DNA of 64,000 bases from Bacillus marasmi (GTDB taxonomy: Bacteria > Bacillota > Bacilli > Bacillales > Cytobacillaceae), in the NCBI RefSeq assembly GCF_902168435.1, contig NZ_LR656166.1, forward strand, positions 124,001 to 188,000, given 5' to 3'. Position numbers and translations under genes: made by a program. The notes beneath the pieces are model-generated. The model saw only the letters and a program-made list of their open reading frames with translations, was not told where the DNA came from and did not search any database. Of the stretch, positions 43,408-52,046 are shown in pieces (position 1 is the first letter of the stretch; each line of letters begins with the position of its first letter).

Positions 43408-43515
43408 TATGTGTGACTGGCGAAACACGGATAACCGTGAGGGAGCACATAGTTGCGAAGCCGTTCGCCTGGGCAGAGGTAAGGGATTTGCACATCCCTT
43501 ACCTCTTTCTGCTTA
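43408..43515 (+). promoter_or_regulatory. ZTP (pfl-type) riboswitch with terminator
   Basis: CTATGTG (43408-43414) pairs with CACATAG (43446-43452). Inside are TGACTGGCGA and a small ACGG/CCGT hairpin, then GAGGGAGCACA, and the downstream GCCGTTCGCCTGGGCA. These are the conserved parts of the ZTP/ZMP-sensing pfl motif. The expression platform is a terminator, AGAGGTAAGGG and CCCTTACCTCT. ZTP accumulates when 10-formyl-tetrahydrofolate is short, which fits control of serine/one-carbon synthesis. Confidence 0.88.
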
Positions 43516-43625
43516 CTAGGAGGAGATAAGGGCAGTTATACAACTATACTCGTTTTAATTATTGGATTATTGAAAATAATTTGGGGATTTGAAAACGATT
43601 ATAATAAAAAGGGGTAGTTATAAAA

Positions 43626-44825
43626 ATGAGCACAACAACTTTAAACGACGTAAAAACAATTAAAACATTAAATGCTATTGCAGAAAATGGATTGAAAGTA
43701 TTAAACCAAGATCAATACAAAATCGACAATGACAGTCAAAATCCAGATGCCATTCTTGTACGTAGCTATAACATGCACGAAATGGAATTTGATAAAAACT
43801 TAAAAGCTATTGCGCGTGCTGGCGCGGGCGTTAATAATATTCCTGTTGAAAAATGCACAGAGCAAGGGATTGTAGTTTTCAATACTCCAGGTGCTAATGC
43901 AAACGCAGTTAAAGAGCTAGTGTTAACTTGCTTAATGGCTTCATCTCGTAATCTATTTGCTGGTGTGGCATGGACTAAAACTCTTGAAGATCAAGGGGAT
44001 CAAGTTCCAAAGCTAGTAGAAGCGGGTAAAAAAGCTTTCGTTGGGAAAGAAATTAAAGGTAAAACTCTAGGTGTAATCGGATTAGGTGCGATTGGTGCTC
44101 TTGTAGCAAACGATGCATTAGACCTTGACATGGATGTAATTGGTTATGACCCATTCATCTCTGTTGATACAGCTTGGAACTTATCTCGTAACGTACAACG
44201 TGCGATGACTCTTGAGCAATTATATGCAAATTGTGACTACATCACTGTTCACGTTCCATTAACAAATGATACAAAAGGTATGTTCAACAAAGATACTTTC
44301 GCGATCATGAAAGACGGAGTTACAATCTTAAACTTCTCTCGTGGCGAACTAGTAAATGAAATCGATATGGCAGTTGCTTTAGAAGAAGGAAAAGTTAGCA
44401 AGTATGTAACTGACTTCCCTAACGAAAACGTATTGAAAATGGAAGGTTGCATTGCTATTCCTCACCTTGGTGCATCTACAGGTGAATCTGAAGAAAACTG
44501 CGCAATCATGGCTGCTAAACAAGTAAAAGATTACTTAGAAACTGGTAATATCAAAAACTCTGTAAACTTCCCGAATGCGTCACTTGAGTACACTGGTAAG
44601 CGTCGTGTAGCAGCATTCCACAAGAATGTTCCAAACATGGTTGGTCAATTAACTACAGCTATCTCTAACTACAACTTAAACATTGCTGACATGGTAAATA
44701 GAAGCCGTGGAAATTATGCCTACACTATGATTGACATCGATGAAAAAATCAATGGTGATGTTGTACCTGCATTAGAACAAAAAATCAGCGAAATCGAAGG
44801 CATTGTAACAATTCGCGTAATCTGA
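43626..44825 (+). CDS. serA: D-3-phosphoglycerate dehydrogenase (short type)
   Basis: A 399-residue NAD-dependent enzyme that oxidises 3-phosphoglycerate in the first step of serine synthesis. Substrate-binding ARAGAGVNNIP (near residue 60), NAD-binding VIGLGAIGALVAND, NFSRGELVNE with the catalytic Arg, and PHLGASTGESEENC with the catalytic His are present, followed by a C-terminal ACT domain (about 325-399). It is shorter than Bacillus subtilis SerA (525) because the intervening domain is absent, a known class. AAAAGGGG precedes the ATG. The ZTP riboswitch upstream links it to folate status. Confidence 0.9.
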   Translation: MSTTTLNDVKTIKTLNAIAENGLKVLNQDQYKIDNDSQNPDAILVRSYNMHEMEFDKNLKAIARAGAGVNNIPVEKCTEQGIVVFNTPGANANAVKELVLTCLMASSRNLFAGVAWTKTLEDQGDQVPKLVEAGKKAFVGKEIKGKTLGVIGLGAIGALVANDALDLDMDVIGYDPFISVDTAWNLSRNVQRAMTLEQLYANCDYITVHVPLTNDTKGMFNKDTFAIMKDGVTILNFSRGELVNEIDMAVALEEGKVSKYVTDFPNENVLKMEGCIAIPHLGASTGESEENCAIMAAKQVKDYLETGNIKNSVNFPNASLEYTGKRRVAAFHKNVPNMVGQLTTAISNYNLNIADMVNRSRGNYAYTMIDIDEKINGDVVPALEQKISEIEGIVTIRVI

Positions 44826-44847
44826 TAGATTTAATATTGTTTACAGG

Positions 44848-44880
44848 TCCACTTGCTTATATCAGGCAAGTGGATTTTTT
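44848..44880 (+). terminator. Terminator of serA
   Basis: TCCACTTGC and GCAAGTGGA pair around a short TTATATCAG loop, followed by TTTTTT. Confidence 0.85.
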
Positions 44881-45038
44881 GCTTTTTTCTAAAAATAATA
44901 ACTTATAGTGGCTATGAACTATATTCTGAACTTGTTTTATCATGCATATAATGTGCTGAAAGGTTGCAATTCAAGCTCTAATTTAATGTCCGGTCCTTCA
45001 ACAGCTTTGTTATGTTAACAAATTAAGGAGGAAAAAAG

Positions 45039-45413
45039 ATGGATATGGTAGCTTATGTTTTGCAAGGCGTTTTGGCATTGATGTTTGTGCTTGCTGGTTT
45101 TGGAAAAGTAGTAGGAATGCAAATGCATGTTGATAATTTCAATCATTGGAGGCTGCCACAATGGTTTCGAATTGTAACAGGTCTCATTGAAGTAATTGGG
45201 GCTGCAGCATTGATCGTTGGCTATTGGGAGGCAAGCTGGGCTGCAGCAGGAGCACTTTTACTAGGTATAGTGGCAATTGGGGGAATACTAACTCATTTGC
45301 GTGCAAAAGATACATTCAAACAGGCTTCAGCCATTCTCCTACTTGGAATCTTGGCATTCATATTATTTTATCTTCAATATTCCGAACTTGCTAATTTTCC
45401 GGGATTTAATTAA
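45039..45413 (+). CDS. DoxX-family membrane protein
   Basis: A 124-residue protein with four hydrophobic segments and the DoxX pattern ALMFVLAGFGKVVGM near residue 14 and GLIEVIGAAALIVGYW near 47. DoxX-like proteins have been linked to thiol-redox balance and quinone oxidoreductases, but the function is not settled. AAGGAGG precedes the ATG. It is convergent with the ohrR-type gene, itself in an oxidative-stress unit. Confidence 0.85.
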   Translation: MDMVAYVLQGVLALMFVLAGFGKVVGMQMHVDNFNHWRLPQWFRIVTGLIEVIGAAALIVGYWEASWAAAGALLLGIVAIGGILTHLRAKDTFKQASAILLLGILAFILFYLQYSELANFPGFN

Positions 45414-45467
45414 AAAAAGAAGGGAAGCGGGGACATCTTGCTTCTCTTCTCTTCATTTTAGTAGTGT

Positions 45468-45905
45468 TTATAGTCTTGCACGTAGTTTATTTCTTAGCAT
45501 GTTCAAACGCATCAATAGTGCTTCGTATTCTTCCAAATCAATTTTGCAAGCTATAATTTCTTCACTTACTTTTTGAATAATGGATGCTTTCTCTTCGAGT
45601 GCTTTATTTTCTAAAAAAATATAGACCTTTCGCTCATCCTCTTTTGAACGTTCCTTACGAAGCCAGCCGTTTGCTTCCATTCGATTAACCATCGGTGTTA
45701 AAGTACCAGTTCCTAAATTTAATGATTTCCCAAGCTCTTTAACCGGGACCCCATCCTTTTCCCAAAGCGTTAACAAGACTAAATATTGTGTGTATGTTAA
45801 TCCGAATGGTTGTAGGACGTTAGAGTACAGCTTTGTAAACTCGCTTGATGTTTCATAGATGGCGAAACAAAGTTGTTTATTTAAAGGTAAAAAATCCTGC
45901 ATCAT
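45468..45905 (-). CDS. ohrR: OhrR-type MarR regulator
   Basis: A 145-residue MarR-family repressor of organic-peroxide defence. The peroxide-sensing cysteine is Cys13 in LNKQLCFAIYETS, as in OhrR, with the partner tyrosines in the following helices. A second cysteine, Cys120 (EEIIACKIDL), is near the position used in two-cysteine OhrR proteins, so disulfide sensing is possible. The winged helix is LNLGTGTLTPMVNRMEANGW. Two adjacent ATG codons follow GGAGG; the first is used here. It lies after a glutathione peroxidase gene and probably represses it. Confidence 0.88.
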   Translation of the reverse strand: MMQDFLPLNKQLCFAIYETSSEFTKLYSNVLQPFGLTYTQYLVLLTLWEKDGVPVKELGKSLNLGTGTLTPMVNRMEANGWLRKERSKEDERKVYIFLENKALEEKASIIQKVSEEIIACKIDLEEYEALLMRLNMLRNKLRARL

Positions 45906-45955
45906 TTCACCCTCCATGATAAACGTAATTTGGATAGTTTTCGTAAATATTCTAA

Positions 45956-46435
45956 TTACTTAAGCAATTTCTCAATATCACTCTCAATCCGACTTGGAGT
46001 AGTTGTCGGTGCATATCGTTCAACAACATTTCCATGGCGGTCAACTAAAAATTTGGTAAAATTCCATTTAATGTTTTTTGAAAATACGCCACTTTTTTGT
46101 TCTTTTAAATGAGTAAATAGTGGGTCAGCGTTTTCTCCATTAACATTAATCTTAGCAAACATCGGGAATGAGATGCCATAGTTTAATTGACAAAATTGGA
46201 CGGTTTCTTTAATATCTTCAAATTCTTGGTTATTAAATTGATCGCAAGGAAAGCCGAGAATTTCGAAACCGTCCTGTTGATATTTATTATAAAGTTCTTG
46301 AAGCTCTTTAAATTGTGGAGTCAAACCACATTTACTAGCAGTATTTACAATCAGTAATGTTTTTCCCTGAAAATCTTTTAATGATTTTAGCTCACCATTC
46401 GTTTTCTTAACGTTGAAATCATATACAGTCGTCAT
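45956..46435 (-). CDS. bsaA: Glutathione-peroxidase-family thiol peroxidase
   Basis: A 159-residue peroxidase (Bacillus BsaA type) that reduces organic hydroperoxides using thioredoxin-like donors. The peroxidatic Cys36 is in NTASKCGLTPQF, with the conserved GFPCDQFNNQE (second Cys) and KWNFTKFLVDRHG blocks. It uses Cys instead of selenocysteine. GGAGGAA lies before the ATG. The downstream OhrR-type regulator and the palindrome upstream indicate peroxide induction of the two-gene unit. Confidence 0.95.
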   Translation of the reverse strand: MTTVYDFNVKKTNGELKSLKDFQGKTLLIVNTASKCGLTPQFKELQELYNKYQQDGFEILGFPCDQFNNQEFEDIKETVQFCQLNYGISFPMFAKINVNGENADPLFTHLKEQKSGVFSKNIKWNFTKFLVDRHGNVVERYAPTTTPSRIESDIEKLLK

Positions 46436-46472
46436 TTTGGTTCCTCCAATAATGTATATTTAAAAAAGAAAT

Positions 46473-46508
46473 ATTTATATCGCTTGCGATTTAATCTTAC
46501 GCGATTTA
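46473..46508. promoter_or_regulatory. Probable OhrR operator before glutathione peroxidase
   Basis: ATTTATATCGC and GCGATTTAAT surround TT as an imperfect palindrome (46473-46495); a further GCGATTTAAA follows at 46501. It lies 38-73 bases upstream of the peroxidase start, where a MarR-type repressor would act. Confidence 0.55.
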
Positions 46509-46626
46509 AATTAAAACATCAACAAAAGTTATATAAAAAAAAGGAAATGGATAAGATTTATTATTTTTCGTTTTTTTCATATTCACTAAAAAGATTGGAA
46601 ACCCTATTTGAAAAGGGGGTTTATAA

Positions 46627-46779
46627 ATGAAAAAATTCTTAATGCTACTTTTAATGGCTGGTTCCTTTTTTACTGTGACTGGATGTGGAAATGATGAAGA
46701 TGATCTAAAGGAAGGAGAACAAATTGAAGAAATTGAAGAAGAGGATGAAATTGGTGATGGTGAGGTGGATGATGAATAA
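46627..46779 (+). CDS. Small acidic lipoprotein (50 aa)
   Basis: A 50-residue protein: MKKFLMLLLMAGSFFTVTGC is a lipoprotein signal with lipobox TVTGC, so the mature part is only about 31 residues, almost all acidic (NDEDDLKEGEQIEEIEEEDE). AAAGGGGG lies before the ATG, and a terminator follows. Such short acidic lipoproteins are common in Bacillaceae without known function. Confidence 0.75.
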   Translation: MKKFLMLLLMAGSFFTVTGCGNDEDDLKEGEQIEEIEEEDEIGDGEVDDE

Positions 46780-46811
46780 ATGATTTCCCAAAGCAAATAG
46801 GGCGACTAACC

Positions 46812-46854
46812 AAAAAGACTACCAAATTTCTTGCAGAATTTGATAGTCTTTTTT
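46812..46854 (+). terminator. Terminator after the small lipoprotein
   Basis: AAAAAGACTACCAAATT and AATTTGATAGTCTTTTTT pair with one mismatch around TCTTGCAG. Confidence 0.85.
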
Positions 46855-46920
46855 AGTGGAATTAACTAGTTTGTGATTTAATTAAGATAGAAGGAATTAT
46901 ATATAAAGAGGTGCTTTATT

Positions 46921-47256
46921 ATGAAAATGTTAAAAGATGTTTTATTATTTGCACTTCTCATGTTAGCCAGTATGTTTATCGCTGTACTTTTTTCAGGTGG
47001 GTATTATGATATGTATGGTGAAAATTTCCTTCTTCAATTAATTGAATATCCACTCATCATTACCGTGATATCTGTCTTTGGGACTAAGAAGGTAAAAATT
47101 TGGATTGCGATGCCTTGCATCACTTTTATTGTGGTTAATCTCTTTTTTCTCATTCTTTTTAATACCACATATTTTGGATTTGTTTTTGCATACACTGCTG
47201 TTTCGCTTATCATCAGTGTTTTAACTTCATTTTTCGGAAAGCTACTAACCGACTAA
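46921..47256 (+). CDS. Small integral membrane protein (111 aa)
   Basis: A 111-residue protein with four hydrophobic segments (about 8-26, 37-53, 59-80 and 84-107). It may belong to DUF2651, but that is tentative. AGAGGTG precedes the ATG. It is followed after 33 bases by an acetyltransferase gene with its own ribosome binding site. Confidence 0.65.
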   Translation: MKMLKDVLLFALLMLASMFIAVLFSGGYYDMYGENFLLQLIEYPLIITVISVFGTKKVKIWIAMPCITFIVVNLFFLILFNTTYFGFVFAYTAVSLIISVLTSFFGKLLTD

Positions 47257-47289
47257 TGTAAACACTAGATTCAAATAGAGAGGTGTAAC

Positions 47290-47838
47290 ATGCACCAAAT
47301 AGAGATCAGGCGACCAACTGAAGGAGACGTTAATAAATTGGCTTTATTTTTTAAAAAAGTCATTGAGGATACCTTTTCTAAAGAGGGGTTATCACAGCTA
47401 GTCGATGATATGGAAAATGAGATAAAGGATAAAAATAAGTATCTTAGGTTGGACCTAACTAGCAATGGTAAGGATCGTTACTTTTTGTTGGCTGTACTAG
47501 ATAATGGTATTATCGGGACAATTGAGTTTGGTCCTGCAAGCGACTTAATCGTTTCATGCACAGCAGGTGCCTATAAAGGTTTAATGGAAGTTGGCACAGT
47601 TTTTGTACACCCAGATTATCAGCGACAGGGCATTGGAAATCTGCTAATAAAAGAAATGCTGCATACTTTACAAAACAAAGGTTTCAACGAATTTTGTTTG
47701 GATAGCGGCTACTCTCGGGCCCAAAAAATTTGGAAAAAGAAGTTTGGTGAACCTGACTATTTCTTAAAAGATTACTGGGGGACGAACAATCATCATATGG
47801 TATGGAAAATTAACATACAAGAAACATTGAAAGTCTAA
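47290..47838 (+). CDS. GNAT acetyltransferase
   Basis: A 182-residue GNAT enzyme. The fold start IEIRRPTEGDVNKLALFFKK, the acetyl-CoA loop VGTVFVHPDYQRQGIGNLLI (about residues 98-117) and the late FCLDSGYSRAQKIWKKKFG are visible. AGAGAGGTG precedes the ATG. The substrate is not evident; it may be cotranscribed with the small membrane protein. Confidence 0.85.
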   Translation: MHQIEIRRPTEGDVNKLALFFKKVIEDTFSKEGLSQLVDDMENEIKDKNKYLRLDLTSNGKDRYFLLAVLDNGIIGTIEFGPASDLIVSCTAGAYKGLMEVGTVFVHPDYQRQGIGNLLIKEMLHTLQNKGFNEFCLDSGYSRAQKIWKKKFGEPDYFLKDYWGTNNHHMVWKINIQETLKV

Positions 47839-47958
47839 GCAGTCTCTACCTATTCATAATGGTTGAGTTCTGTTTAGGCTTTTTATGTTAGTAATACATG
47901 TTCATACATCATTGCGGGAAAAATAAGGATAAGAACAATGTATGGAGGATAGATAAAC

Positions 47959-48285
47959 ATGCCACGTAAGTCTGCAGCTAACAAAGATGAAGATAATGAG
48001 AATGAAGTGGAGGAGTTATTACCTGAAAAAGAGCAGGCAAGTGAGAGCGAAGTTGAAAATTTGTCTCGGATGTTGGGTGCTGTATTAACATACTTATCAG
48101 ATGATGATATTGAGGAAATTGATATTCAAAACCTCCTTGAAAATACGGAAGGACTTCAAGAATGGTGGGACCAATATCGAGAAAGCAACCGGAAGCATAT
48201 TGAAGAAGAAATTAAGAATTCATTAGGGGACCTCACATTAGAAGAATTGGAAAGGATCCGAGAGAAAATTAAAGAAAAGCAATAA
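47959..48285 (+). CDS. Acidic hypothetical protein (108 aa)
   Basis: A 108-residue strongly acidic protein with a charged head (KDEDNENEVEELLPEKEQ) and a helical, probably coiled-coil rear half (LTLEELERIREKIKEKQ). No membrane segment or known motif. TGGAGG precedes the ATG. I recognise no family. Confidence 0.65.
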   Translation: MPRKSAANKDEDNENEVEELLPEKEQASESEVENLSRMLGAVLTYLSDDDIEEIDIQNLLENTEGLQEWWDQYRESNRKHIEEEIKNSLGDLTLEELERIREKIKEKQ

Positions 48286-48405
48286 TCCCTTTAAGTGTAA
48301 CATCAATCAATCCGACGTATGTTCTTGAAATATTCACAATCTTTTTGTGTAAAGTATTACCAAATCATATATGCTTAAAGTGTAATGATTTGGGAGGTGC
48401 TCTAA

Positions 48406-48687
48406 TTGTATAAAATGCAAATATGTAATGCTCTAACCAATGAAGTTCTGCGTGAAAAAACCTATCGAAAGACTGATTTAATATTCAGCTTATTGGAATC
48501 TGCTGAAAAAGGTCAAGAATGTATCCTGTTTGATGAAAACTTTAAAACCTATAAAGGCAATTATGTATCTCATCAAATTGTTTTTGAAGAGGATATGAAG
48601 GTGTATAAAGTTTACTTTGATTTAAAAATATCTGATATTCAAGCAAGAGTAGAAAATCATAAACTAGCTGAAAAATGGTCAATCTAA
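48406..48687 (+). CDS. Hypothetical protein (93 aa)
   Basis: A 93-residue soluble protein of mixed alpha/beta character (LLESAEKGQECILFDENFKT in the middle). TTG start eight bases after GGGAGG at 48392. A good terminator follows. I recognise no family. Confidence 0.65.
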   Translation: MYKMQICNALTNEVLREKTYRKTDLIFSLLESAEKGQECILFDENFKTYKGNYVSHQIVFEEDMKVYKVYFDLKISDIQARVENHKLAEKWSI

Positions 48688-48691
48688 CTAA

Positions 48692-48730
48692 AAACACCCA
48701 TCTTATTCAATTAGATGGGTGTTTGTCTTT
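48692..48730 (+). terminator. Terminator at 48.7 kb
   Basis: AAACACCCATCT and AGATGGGTGTTT pair perfectly around TATTCAATT, followed by GTCTTTT. Confidence 0.85.
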
Positions 48731-48821
48731 TACTTTTAAGTTGACGATTACTATAACTAATAATGGAATACAAAGAAATTGGGTATTTTAGGTATATCAT
48801 GTACTTGGAAGGATGAGTACC

Positions 48822-49322
48822 TTGCATCATAGGATATGGATGTTCACAAATATTTTTCTCATTATTGGTTCAATCATATATATTTGGATTGTGCGACCGC
48901 ACACCAGCGTGTTGATCATAAGCAGTCAGCTATTAGCACAAATGGCCATCATCTTATTTATCATCAATGTAAATATGTATTTTATATTCCTTGTGATACG
49001 TAAAACCCCACAACGAAAAATAAAGATTAGCTTAGCAAACTTTTCAAGGAAGATGATGAAATGGCATATTAAAATTGCCTTAACAGCCACATTTATTATT
49101 ATAGGGCATGCCTCAATCAATATATTTCACCTTGGACCTATTGTAGGCTATAGTCATTTAAAAATGGTGACAGGGTATTTTTCGGGTTTATTATTAATTC
49201 CAACCTTGCTGGCAGGATATTTACGTCATAAAAAGGCAAGTGGATTCCGTAAAAAGCTCCACAGAACAGTGGCGATTACCTTTGTCGTAATGTTTTTAAT
49301 ACATATGCTGACTTCTTTATAG
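48822..49322 (+). CDS. Four-helix membrane protein with conserved His
   Basis: A 166-residue protein with four or five hydrophobic segments. Histidines at regular positions in the helices (MKWHIKIAL, GHASINIFH, YSHLKMVTGY, KLHRTVAITF, LIHMLTSL) resemble a b-type cytochrome or ferric-reductase-like fold, but no family is certain. The TTG start at 48822 is nine bases after GGAAGG; the ATG nine bases earlier directly abuts that site. Confidence 0.65.
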   Translation: MHHRIWMFTNIFLIIGSIIYIWIVRPHTSVLIISSQLLAQMAIILFIINVNMYFIFLVIRKTPQRKIKISLANFSRKMMKWHIKIALTATFIIIGHASINIFHLGPIVGYSHLKMVTGYFSGLLLIPTLLAGYLRHKKASGFRKKLHRTVAITFVVMFLIHMLTSL

Positions 49323-49333
49323 AATTCTTGATG

Positions 49334-49364
49334 ACGCTTGGAGCATGCTCTAAGCGTATTTTAT
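49334..49364 (+). terminator. Terminator at 49.3 kb
   Basis: ACGCTT and AAGCGT enclose GGAGCATGCTCT, itself a small palindrome, followed by ATTTTATT. Confidence 0.6.
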
Positions 49365-49483
49365 TGATTTTCCAATTATTTGAAGGGGTTTAACTGGAAT
49401 TTTTAGACTAGAATTGTTAAAGTTATGTAGATTGGTATTTTTATATAATACTTATTAGACAAAAAGGTTGAGGAGTTGCTAAT

Positions 49484-50095
49484 ATGAAGAAATTATTATT
49501 TTTGATATTCTCGATTATCTTAATTGCTGGTTGTCAAAATTCAAAAAGTGTAGATACTTCCGAGAAAAAAGAGCAAAACTCAGCTCCGACTCAAGAGGAG
49601 AAACAGTCTGAAACTAAGCCTAATGTTGCAGAAAAAGAGGATGAACAAGCCTCAGTCGAGCCTGAAGCACAAGCAAGTATTTTCAATGTAAAGGATAACA
49701 AGTACTATGTACATGGAATTTCGCTCGGTGATGACCTCCAAACGGTAATCAATATTTTAGGAAATCCAATTAAAGAGGAAATAGATGAATCAGGTTACAA
49801 TGAGACACTCCTTACATATGATGGTTTTTTTGTAGGGATTGCTAACGGAGCAGTAGGTCTTATCCATTTAGACATGGATATGTATGAATTTGCAGATGAT
49901 TTTGGTGGGAATTTTTCAGAGGATAAGTATATAAATGAAGACTCAAACGTGATTTATTTTTTCCAAAAAGAGACAGAGCATTTGTTTTATGCGAAGGAAG
50001 ATGGGGTTTTTTTAAATTATGCTGATGGAAATTTCTATTACTGGCTTGAAGAGGGCGCAATCGTCCAAGAGAATGATCATACAATCACTGATTAG
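49484..50095 (+). CDS. Lipoprotein of unknown function
   Basis: A 203-residue exported lipoprotein: signal MKKLLFLIFSIILIAGC with Cys17, a Glu/Lys/Gln-rich linker (about 20-65), then a domain (about 70-200) with VHGISLGDDLQTVINILGNP and VGIANGAVGLIHLD. The domain resembles small stalked extracytoplasmic modules (DUF4309-like, tentative). AGGAG precedes the ATG. Confidence 0.7.
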   Translation: MKKLLFLIFSIILIAGCQNSKSVDTSEKKEQNSAPTQEEKQSETKPNVAEKEDEQASVEPEAQASIFNVKDNKYYVHGISLGDDLQTVINILGNPIKEEIDESGYNETLLTYDGFFVGIANGAVGLIHLDMDMYEFADDFGGNFSEDKYINEDSNVIYFFQKETEHLFYAKEDGVFLNYADGNFYYWLEEGAIVQENDHTITD

Positions 50096-50141
50096 CCATT
50101 AATATGAAGATACACACTAGAAAAAATTAAAGGAGATTATG

Positions 50142-50891
50142 ATGGATCGAAATCGATTTTCAGCTATCGCACATCGTCATCATGCATTTAGCAACCCAAT
50201 AAATGAAACGAAGCTTATGAAAATGATAGAACTTGTTTCCTTAAAGCCAAGTCATCATGTAATTGATGTTGGAGCAGGAAAGTGTGAATTATTAATTCGA
50301 CTGGTTGAAAAATACAGCATATCAGCAAAAGCTATTGAATTGTATGTTGGGGCTATTACTGAAGCGAAGTCCCAGGCAAAACAACGAGTTTCTGCGGAAA
50401 GCATTGATTTTATTTGTGCTGATGCTAAGGAAGCAGTCCTGCAATGTCCCCATGAAGAATATGATTTGGGTATTTGCATTGGTTCTACTCATGCTCTAGG
50501 AGGATTAAAATCTACATTAGATATGATGCAGCGTCTTGTGAAGAAGGGTGGCTATATTTTTGTTGGCGAAGGCTATTGGAAGCAGAAACCGAGTTCGGAG
50601 TATTTAGCTGCTCTAGGTGGTGCGGACGAATCAGAGCTAACAAGCCATGCTAAAAATGTGATGCTTGGTGAGGAAATAGGCTTGATCCCACAGTGGTCGT
50701 ATGTAGCGAATGAGGATGATTGGGATGAATACGAATGGCTATATTCACTATCTGTTGAAAACTATTGCCATGAAAATCCAAAGGATCCTGATGTAGAGTC
50801 TATGCTAGAGCGGATTCGGTTATGGAGACAAACTTACTTAAAATGGGGAAGAGATACCCTTGGATTCGGGCTGTATTTGTTTCGAAAATAA
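50142..50891 (+). CDS. Class I SAM-dependent methyltransferase
   Basis: A 249-residue methyltransferase with motif I VIDVGAGKCELLIRLVEK (about residues 43-60), acidic loop and motif DLGICIGSTHALGG, in which the usual post-motif is extended. The small start NRFSAIAHRHHAFSNPI is typical of Bacillus SAM enzymes with an unknown small-molecule substrate. AAGGAGA precedes two ATG codons; the second is better spaced. Confidence 0.85.
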   Translation: MDRNRFSAIAHRHHAFSNPINETKLMKMIELVSLKPSHHVIDVGAGKCELLIRLVEKYSISAKAIELYVGAITEAKSQAKQRVSAESIDFICADAKEAVLQCPHEEYDLGICIGSTHALGGLKSTLDMMQRLVKKGGYIFVGEGYWKQKPSSEYLAALGGADESELTSHAKNVMLGEEIGLIPQWSYVANEDDWDEYEWLYSLSVENYCHENPKDPDVESMLERIRLWRQTYLKWGRDTLGFGLYLFRK

Positions 50892-50903
50892 TATATTATT
50901 GAT

Positions 50904-50934
50904 AGCTCCAATCTGGGAGCTGTCCCTATTTTCG
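50904..50934 (+). terminator. Weak terminator after the methyltransferase
   Basis: AGCTCC and GGGAGCT pair around AATCT, followed by GTCCCTATTTT, a short T-poor tail. Confidence 0.45.
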
Positions 50935-50940
50935 TTTAGG

Positions 50941-51175
50941 CTTGAGGATTAATAGACGGAGAATTTCCGCTTATTGTATTTGGGGAAGCTTATTGAGCGG
51001 ATATAGGGGGAGAAATTCCACTTATTAGCTCTAAATAAGACCAAATTCAAGGGATTTTATCAATTAGGCGGAAAAACTCCCCTTATTAATAAGGAATTAT
51101 GGGGATTTCCAAATTTAAAGGGAATTTTTCCGCTTATTTTTCAAACACAGGGAAATCACAATTGGGTTAATAGAG
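50941..51175. repeat. AATAAGCGGA repeat cluster, partial copy
   Basis: Four palindromic units (such as ACGGAGAATTTCCGCTTATT near 50955 and AATTTTTCCGCTTATTTTT near 51122) and the linking phrase CAAACACAGGGAAATCA match the middle of the elements at 7066 and 30475. Terminal GCTGGGACA repeats and the long hairpin are absent. Confidence 0.7.
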
Positions 51176-51194
51176 TCTTAATATAAGGTAGTAT

Positions 51195-52046
51195 TTATTC
51201 TTGAGCTGTGTTCGAATTTCGAAGAATAATGGGTTTACTATTATTTAGCTCTGCTTTGTATAAGACAATTTCTCCTGTTGGTGGTGTGTTAGCTGCTGAA
51301 TCGATCTTAAAATTGTCCCCAAGGGCAATTGTCCACTCTGCTTGATAATGATCAGTCAACACAATCGCTAATGTCCCAAATTGAACAATTTCCTTCCAAT
51401 CATAGCTTTTTGAGTTACCCTTTTCCGTGATGGTAATCCCGCTGGTGAGACAATCAACTTGGACATTTTTCGCCCTCCAAGTTCCTTGAATAGACGGACC
51501 AACGTAAGAGTAAGAGGAGCCGTCACCACGGTCGCCATAGGTTGCAATGTATTGATGGATCCTTTGATCAGTAGACTCATATGTAATTGCGCCAATGTCT
51601 TTGGCCAACCATTCAATGGAAAATGGACCTGTTGTTTCGTAAGGGAGAGTTTCCTTCGCCCTCGCAAACACGCCGAAATAGGTTCGGTAATATACAGCTT
51701 TCCTGGATTCAGGATCAACTTTTATTGAAAGCACATGCTTGAAATTCGGAGAGATTCTAGAAACATTATTAATTTTTCCGTCGTTAATAAAAAGTAAAGC
51801 CAAATTCATTGCAATAAAAATGAGGAGAAAGCTCCCGATAAGTAATTTCCAGTTCTTATTTAAAGAAAGTATGAGTAGGAGTCCCAGAGCCAAAAATAAA
51901 ACGATTAAAATATTATTAATATAAAAAAGGCGATTGTCAGCGTACTCGATTTGGTATCTCGCATGTAAAATAAGGTATCCCATTTGCACACAGAAAAGGC
52001 CAAACGCAACGAGAAAGAACATCCAGCCACTAATTTTTCGTTTCAT
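51195..52046 (-). CDS. Membrane-anchored hypothetical protein
   Basis: A 283-residue protein with three N-terminal membrane helices (about residues 5-30, 42-60 and 65-85) and an extracytoplasmic domain (about 95-283). The domain has repeated beta strands (KDIGAITYESTDQRIHQYIA and YSYVGPSIQGTWRAKNVQ) and no catalytic motif that I know. The ATG at 52046 is nine bases after GAGG and lies inside the upstream gene, so it is coupled to the Asp-box gene. The two may act together at the cell surface. Confidence 0.7.
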   Translation of the reverse strand: MKRKISGWMFFLVAFGLFCVQMGYLILHARYQIEYADNRLFYINNILIVLFLALGLLLILSLNKNWKLLIGSFLLIFIAMNLALLFINDGKINNVSRISPNFKHVLSIKVDPESRKAVYYRTYFGVFARAKETLPYETTGPFSIEWLAKDIGAITYESTDQRIHQYIATYGDRGDGSSYSYVGPSIQGTWRAKNVQVDCLTSGITITEKGNSKSYDWKEIVQFGTLAIVLTDHYQAEWTIALGDNFKIDSAANTPPTGEIVLYKAELNNSKPIILRNSNTAQE

